DNA of 64,000 nucleotides, taken from assembly GCA_963422565.1 (NCBI GenBank), contig OY730228.1:3379780-3443779 (forward strand), written 5' to 3'. Position numbers and translations under genes: made by a program. Source of the stretch: G963422565 sp963422565. GTDB lineage: Bacteria; Pseudomonadota; Alphaproteobacteria; MPNO01. Shown here piece by piece: positions 60,705 to 64,000 of this stretch; positions within the stretch are counted from its first letter, which is position 1, and each line of letters begins with the position of its first letter. The notes beneath the pieces were generated by a model, which was not told the DNA's origin, searched no databases, and was given only the letters and a program-made list of their open reading frames with translations.

Positions 60705-61255
60705 CTGGAAGGGCCTTCGGCAGCATCGCGAAAGGCGCGCAGATGGCGGACGACGAAGCCCGAGAAGAGAAGCATCGTCACCGCGCAGCCGATCACGAGT
60801 ATCAGCTTCACCGGCCAGGTCGGCGCGGTAAAGACGCCCTCGTTGCCGACATAATGGCCGCCCTCAACGGCTTCGACCAGGAATGGCCAGGAGCCGTAAA
60901 GGATGAAGAACATGAAGAGCGCCCCGAGGATGTCGAAGGCGGCCGCCATCAGGAGGCCGACGCCGGGGGCGCGCCGGAGGATGATGCCGTGAATCCCGTC
61001 GGACCGGGTCAGCCGGCCGACTCTGGTGGCGTCGCCCAGCTGGAGGAAGACGATCGCCACCATCGAGAGCTCGATCATCTCGATCACGCCGCTGATCGGG
61101 GCGGTCAGGACGTTGCGCCCGAATATGTCGGCGTTGATGAGGATCAGCAGCGCCAGTATCCAGAGCGTTCCGAGCCCGTTGAGACCACGCACCACCCGAT
61201 CCAGCAGGCGGCCGCCCCCGCCGGATTTCCGGACCGGCCCTGCGGCCTCCATCAA
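60701..61255 (-). CDS. TRAP transporter small permease (DctQ type)
   Basis: A 184-residue four-helix membrane subunit. The segment ALLILINADIFGRNVLTAPI and the ISGVIEMIELSMVAIVFLQL helix are DctQ signatures. It sits between the receptor (33-bp gap) and the large permease (ATGA overlap). Confidence 0.87.
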   Translation of the reverse strand: MMEAAGPVRKSGGGGRLLDRVVRGLNGLGTLWILALLILINADIFGRNVLTAPISGVIEMIELSMVAIVFLQLGDATRVGRLTRSDGIHGIILRRAPGVGLLMAAAFDILGALFMFFILYGSWPFLVEAVEGGHYVGNEGVFTAPTWPVKLILVIGCAVTMLLFSGFVVRHLRAFRDAAEGPSR

Positions 61256-61288
61256 GCCGTTCGTCCGGCCGAGCTGCCGGCTACGGCG

Positions 61289-62356
61289 CTATTCGCGGTC
61301 CCAGTCGCGCATGACGGGCTGCTGCGCGGCCCGCATGCGGTCCATGTAGGCGGTTAGGATCTCCTTGCCGGGAATGCCCTTTTTCTCCAGGCCCGCGACC
61401 CACTCTTTCGCGATGTTCGGCATGCCCCTCGCCCAGGCTTCGCGCTCCTGCTGCGAAAGGACGGTCACCATACCGCCCATTCTCTCGAAGCTGGCAAGGG
61501 CGCTCTTGCCCATGACCACCGCCTGGGACGCCATCCTGTCGCGATAGGCGATCGCCTGGCGCGCCAGCGTGTCTCTGACCTCCTCGGGCAGCTTCTTCCA
61601 GCTCGTCTCGTTGACATTGATCGCCTTGGAGCAGGCCGCGCCGAGATCCGCCTTCAGCATGAAGGGGGCGACCTCGACGATCTTGAACCGGACGACTGCC
61701 TCGGGCCAGAGCATCGCCCCGGAAACGACGCCGGTCTTCAGCTTGTTGTAGAACGACACCAGGCTGCCGGCGACTCCGGCGGCGCCTAGCCCCTGCAGGT
61801 AGCGAAGATTGATCCCGGCGCCGGCGACCTTCATGCCCTCGAAGGCGCCGAGGCCGTCGACCTTCTGCCGTGTGAACATCTGGTAGGAATCAAGCACGCA
61901 GCCATTGGTCAGATAGACTTGGCGGTACGGCTTCCACGCTTCCCTGAAATGCGGAAACCGCTCCGCCATCTCGTCCATCAAGCGTGAGGCCAGAATCGGA
62001 TCTGCAGAAACGAAGGGAGTCACGAAGGCGAGATTCTGCAACGGAACCTTGTCGGCGTGGAAGACCGTGGTCACGATCCCGATATCGCCCAATCCCCTTT
62101 GCAGCCCTTCGAGGACGTGGCGCGTCTTCACGATCTGGCCCGACCAGGCTTGGTTCCATTGGATCTTGTATGCGCCCGACTTGGCGAGTTCCGCATCCAC
62201 GGCAGGAATGTAGAACTTGATGAACTCGCGGACCCATGACGCCTTGGGCGGGTACCCGTCGATCGAGGTCAGCTCGATGGTCTTTTGAGCGGACGCCGCC
62301 GTTGCGGCGATCGAGAACGCTGCTGCGGCCAGTATGGTCTTCGACGCATATCGCAT
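61289..62356 (-). CDS. TRAP transporter solute-binding protein (DctP family)
   Basis: A 355-residue periplasmic receptor with a Sec signal peptide (SKTILAAAAFSIAATAASAQ). DctP-like blocks are QNLAFVTPFVSADPILASRL, FEGMKVAGAGINLRYLQGLGA and FYNKLKTGVVSGAMLWPEAV. The usual substrate Arg lies in the INLRYLQ region. It differs in sequence from the receptor at 19.8 kb, so the two systems probably take different acids. Confidence 0.9.
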   Translation of the reverse strand: MRYASKTILAAAAFSIAATAASAQKTIELTSIDGYPPKASWVREFIKFYIPAVDAELAKSGAYKIQWNQAWSGQIVKTRHVLEGLQRGLGDIGIVTTVFHADKVPLQNLAFVTPFVSADPILASRLMDEMAERFPHFREAWKPYRQVYLTNGCVLDSYQMFTRQKVDGLGAFEGMKVAGAGINLRYLQGLGAAGVAGSLVSFYNKLKTGVVSGAMLWPEAVVRFKIVEVAPFMLKADLGAACSKAINVNETSWKKLPEEVRDTLARQAIAYRDRMASQAVVMGKSALASFERMGGMVTVLSQQEREAWARGMPNIAKEWVAGLEKKGIPGKEILTAYMDRMRAAQQPVMRDWDRE

Positions 62357-62425
62357 CGCGTATCCTCTCCGATTCTGCAGTTTTCGAGGGTCCGTCGGGA
62401 GGGGAGATATCCGGTCGGGCGCTCC

Positions 62426-62890
62426 CTATGCCGCTGTGATGGTCCAGTTCTCGTTGATGATCGTCCCGGCCTCGCGAACGACCTTCGCGATCGGGCAGAA
62501 TCTCCCGAGATCCCGCCGCACCTTGTCGAACTCTGTCGCGTCGTCGGGCGATCGGATGGAGATGTCCAGCGTGATTTCCGGAAACGGCACGCCCACTTCT
62601 TCCTTCAACATGACCCCCCGACGGTCGAACCGGGCGCTCGCATCGATATCCATTTCGTCGATCCGAAGGCCGTAGCCTTCGGAAATGCGCTGGGTGATCA
62701 CATTCGTGCAGCCGATCAATGCCGCAACGAGCGTTTCCGTCGGCGTCAAGCCGAGATTGGAGCCGCCGCGCTCGATGGGTTCGTCGATCATGCTTTCGAG
62801 ATCGCGAACCCTGATATTGCTGCGGGCATGGTCCGGGCAGGACGCGGCCATTCTCATCGTGACGATCGTTTTCGCTTTCACCTTGTCCAT
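62426..62890 (-). CDS. OsmC/Ohr-family peroxiredoxin-like protein
   Basis: A 154-residue single-domain OsmC protein with both redox cysteines: LVAALIGCTNVITQRI and GRFCPIAKVV. GGSNLGLTPTE is the family's dimer-loop block. The family reduces organic hydroperoxides. ATG 62890 (MDKVKAKTI) is chosen over an upstream ATG. It is 69 bp ahead of the TRAP receptor on the same strand, so perhaps in the same operon. Confidence 0.88.
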   Translation of the reverse strand: MDKVKAKTIVTMRMAASCPDHARSNIRVRDLESMIDEPIERGGSNLGLTPTETLVAALIGCTNVITQRISEGYGLRIDEMDIDASARFDRRGVMLKEEVGVPFPEITLDISIRSPDDATEFDKVRRDLGRFCPIAKVVREAGTIINENWTITAA

Positions 62891-62972
62891 TCCAGATTCT
62901 CCATTGTCTAGGGATCGGACGGGTCGGCGTTTCCCCTCCACAGGCCAAGAATAGCGGTGTCGGGCGCCCGGG

Positions 62973-63626
62973 TCACCAGGGGTGGATGCGGCCCTGCCAG
63001 GTAAGGAACTTCCCGCTGTCCTCGGGCGGCAGGGCGGCGAGAACGCGGCGCATCCCGGCCACGCTGTCCTCGACCGACACCGCAGCGCCGCGCCCGCCCA
63101 TGTCGGTGCGGACCCAGCCGGGGTGGAAGACCACCGAGACGAAGCCGTGCCGGCGCCAACCGGGCTCCAGCTCGCGAAAGCGGTCGTTCAGCGCGGCCTT
63201 CGATGCTCCGTAGGCGCCGCTCGGCGTGCGGCCGCCGCGCCGCGCGCCGACCTGGCTGGTCAGAATGGCGATCTGTCTGCCTCTTCCGCGCGCGAGCGCG
63301 GGAAGCATCGCCTCGACGACCGCGAACGGCGCCTCGGCGTTGATGCGCATCACCTCCGCCCGCGCCATCCCGACGCCGTAGACGCCGGCGTTGTGAATCA
63401 CGAGATCGAGCGCTGAGCCTTCCAACGCTTCGGCGAGGGCGGCGATCTGGCCGCCGTCGACCACATCCAGCGGGTGCAGGACGATGTCGCCCGTCAGCGC
63501 GGCGACGGTGCCTGGCGCGTCGGGCGTGCGCGTGGTCGCGTGAACCCGCCAGCCGTCGGCGGCATAGGCGCGGGCGAAGCCGAGACCGATCCCGCGGCTC
63601 GCGCCGACGACGAGTACGCTCTGCAT
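62973..63626 (-). CDS. SDR-family oxidoreductase (CsgA/sniffer-like)
   Basis: A 217-residue short SDR: VVGASRGIGLGFARAYAADG loop, VIHNAGVYG, LTSQVGARRGGRTPSGAYGA plus Lys (Ser and YxxxK), HPGWVRTDMGG. The missing extended C terminus and the HPGWVRTDMGG block are typical of sniffer/C-factor-like SDRs. The substrate is unknown. It follows the partial CmcJ-family gene by 19 bp. Confidence 0.85.
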   Translation of the reverse strand: MQSVLVVGASRGIGLGFARAYAADGWRVHATTRTPDAPGTVAALTGDIVLHPLDVVDGGQIAALAEALEGSALDLVIHNAGVYGVGMARAEVMRINAEAPFAVVEAMLPALARGRGRQIAILTSQVGARRGGRTPSGAYGASKAALNDRFRELEPGWRRHGFVSVVFHPGWVRTDMGGRGAAVSVEDSVAGMRRVLAALPPEDSGKFLTWQGRIHPW

Positions 63627-63645
63627 GACAGGCGCCTCGGCGGCC

Positions 63646-64000
63646 TCAGGACCCGATGATCAGGGTGCGGACCTCGATGCTCTCTCGCGGGGGCGCGTCG
63701 GCGGGCGTATGGATCGGCTTGAACGCGGCGTGCGGCGCGAACCGGGCGCGGCCGTCGTCGAGGCTGTCCCAACCCTTGATGAGCAGCACCTCGTCCCGGG
63801 TCATATCCCGCGCGAAATACCAACACTGGTTCGGCGAATGGACGAGCTGATAGATCTCGCCCACCCGGTCGGGAAAAACCTGGTCGGTGGCGACGATTTC
63901 TGCCGGGGCGACGGTCGAAGCATCGGCGACGGCCAACGGGGTCCGGCGCACGGGTCCCCGGATCGGCCGCCATACGTTGATCTGGATCATGCGTGTGCCC
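63646..64000 (-). CDS. CmcJ/NvfI-family oxidoreductase-like protein, C-terminal part; runs off the window
   Basis: The visible 118 codons contain the conserved end of the CmcJ/NvfI (asaB-like) family: NVWRPIRGPVRRTPLAVADA, CWYFARDMTRDEVLLIKGWD and ARFAPHAAFKPIHTPADAPP plus RESIEVRTLI. An ATG at 63990 exists, but the frame is open to the window edge and the family is about twice this long, so the start lies outside. Members include enzymes of cephamycin and fungal meroterpenoid pathways and many uncharacterised bacterial proteins. Confidence 0.8.
   Translation of the reverse strand, partial: GTRMIQINVWRPIRGPVRRTPLAVADASTVAPAEIVATDQVFPDRVGEIYQLVHSPNQCWYFARDMTRDEVLLIKGWDSLDDGRARFAPHAAFKPIHTPADAPPRESIEVRTLIIGS

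Overview
The window is GC-rich (roughly two thirds G+C), gene-dense, and holds about 60 protein genes. No rRNA, tRNA or CRISPR array was seen. The gene set is TRAP and TAXI transporters, CoA-thioester catabolism, enolase-superfamily enzymes, LLM flavin oxidoreductases, ATGA/GTGA gene overlaps and dispersed intergenic palindromes. It suggests a free-living, probably marine, alphaproteobacterium-like organism. That placement is inference; no taxonomic marker is present.

Left end (1-10.8 kb): a coenzyme F420 biosynthesis operon on the minus strand (fbiC, npdG, cofE, the last cut by the window edge). Beside it are a divergent octopine-dehydrogenase-like/LLM-oxidoreductase pair, an MsbA-like exporter, a tyrosine phosphatase, a creatinase/M24-fold protein with a degraded metal site, and a muconate-cycloisomerase-like enzyme.

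Most unusual part (12.0-20.8 kb): a minus-strand operon reads across two in-frame TGA codons. One lies in a reductive-dehalogenase-like protein, at the first cysteine of its [4Fe-4S] motif. The other lies in an iodothyronine-deiodinase-like protein, exactly at the family's selenocysteine. Both are best read as selenoproteins, and a glutathione transferase gene is translationally coupled behind them. Divergently transcribed are a UbiD-type decarboxylase, a HsaA-like flavin monooxygenase and a TRAP transporter. Together they look like an uptake, decarboxylation, hydroxylation and reductive dehalogenation locus for a halogenated aromatic acid (inference).

20.8-26.4 kb: an alpha/beta hydrolase lacking its nucleophile, a frameshifted SDR, a GlcG/HbpS protein, an MFS carrier and a KefB-type cation/proton antiporter. 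26.4-35.4 kb: an eight-gene, tightly overlapping operon whose first five genes match the enzymes of cyclohexanecarboxylate degradation (BadI, AliA, BadK, BadH, AliB), followed by 3-hydroxyacyl-CoA dehydrogenase parts, a CaiB/racemase-family protein and a convergent MFS carrier.

35.7-54 kb: an acyl-CoA ligase. Then a minus-strand TAXI-TRAP operon (cupin, TAXI receptor, 4TM/12TM fused permease, beta-hydroxyacid dehydrogenase, enolase-superfamily enzyme, double OsmC-like protein, IlvD/Edd dehydratase). Then a plus-strand ABC importer with two ATPases and a cupin, and a LigI-like amidohydrolase. 54-64 kb: an SDR, a crotonase, a tandem DUF427 protein, a Tat-exported intradiol-dioxygenase-fold protein, an LLM oxidoreductase, a second DctP-DctQ-DctM TRAP operon with an OsmC protein, an SDR and a partial CmcJ/NvfI-family protein.

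Coordinates and starts are from hand reading of the sequence. Family assignments come from recognised motifs, not from database searches.
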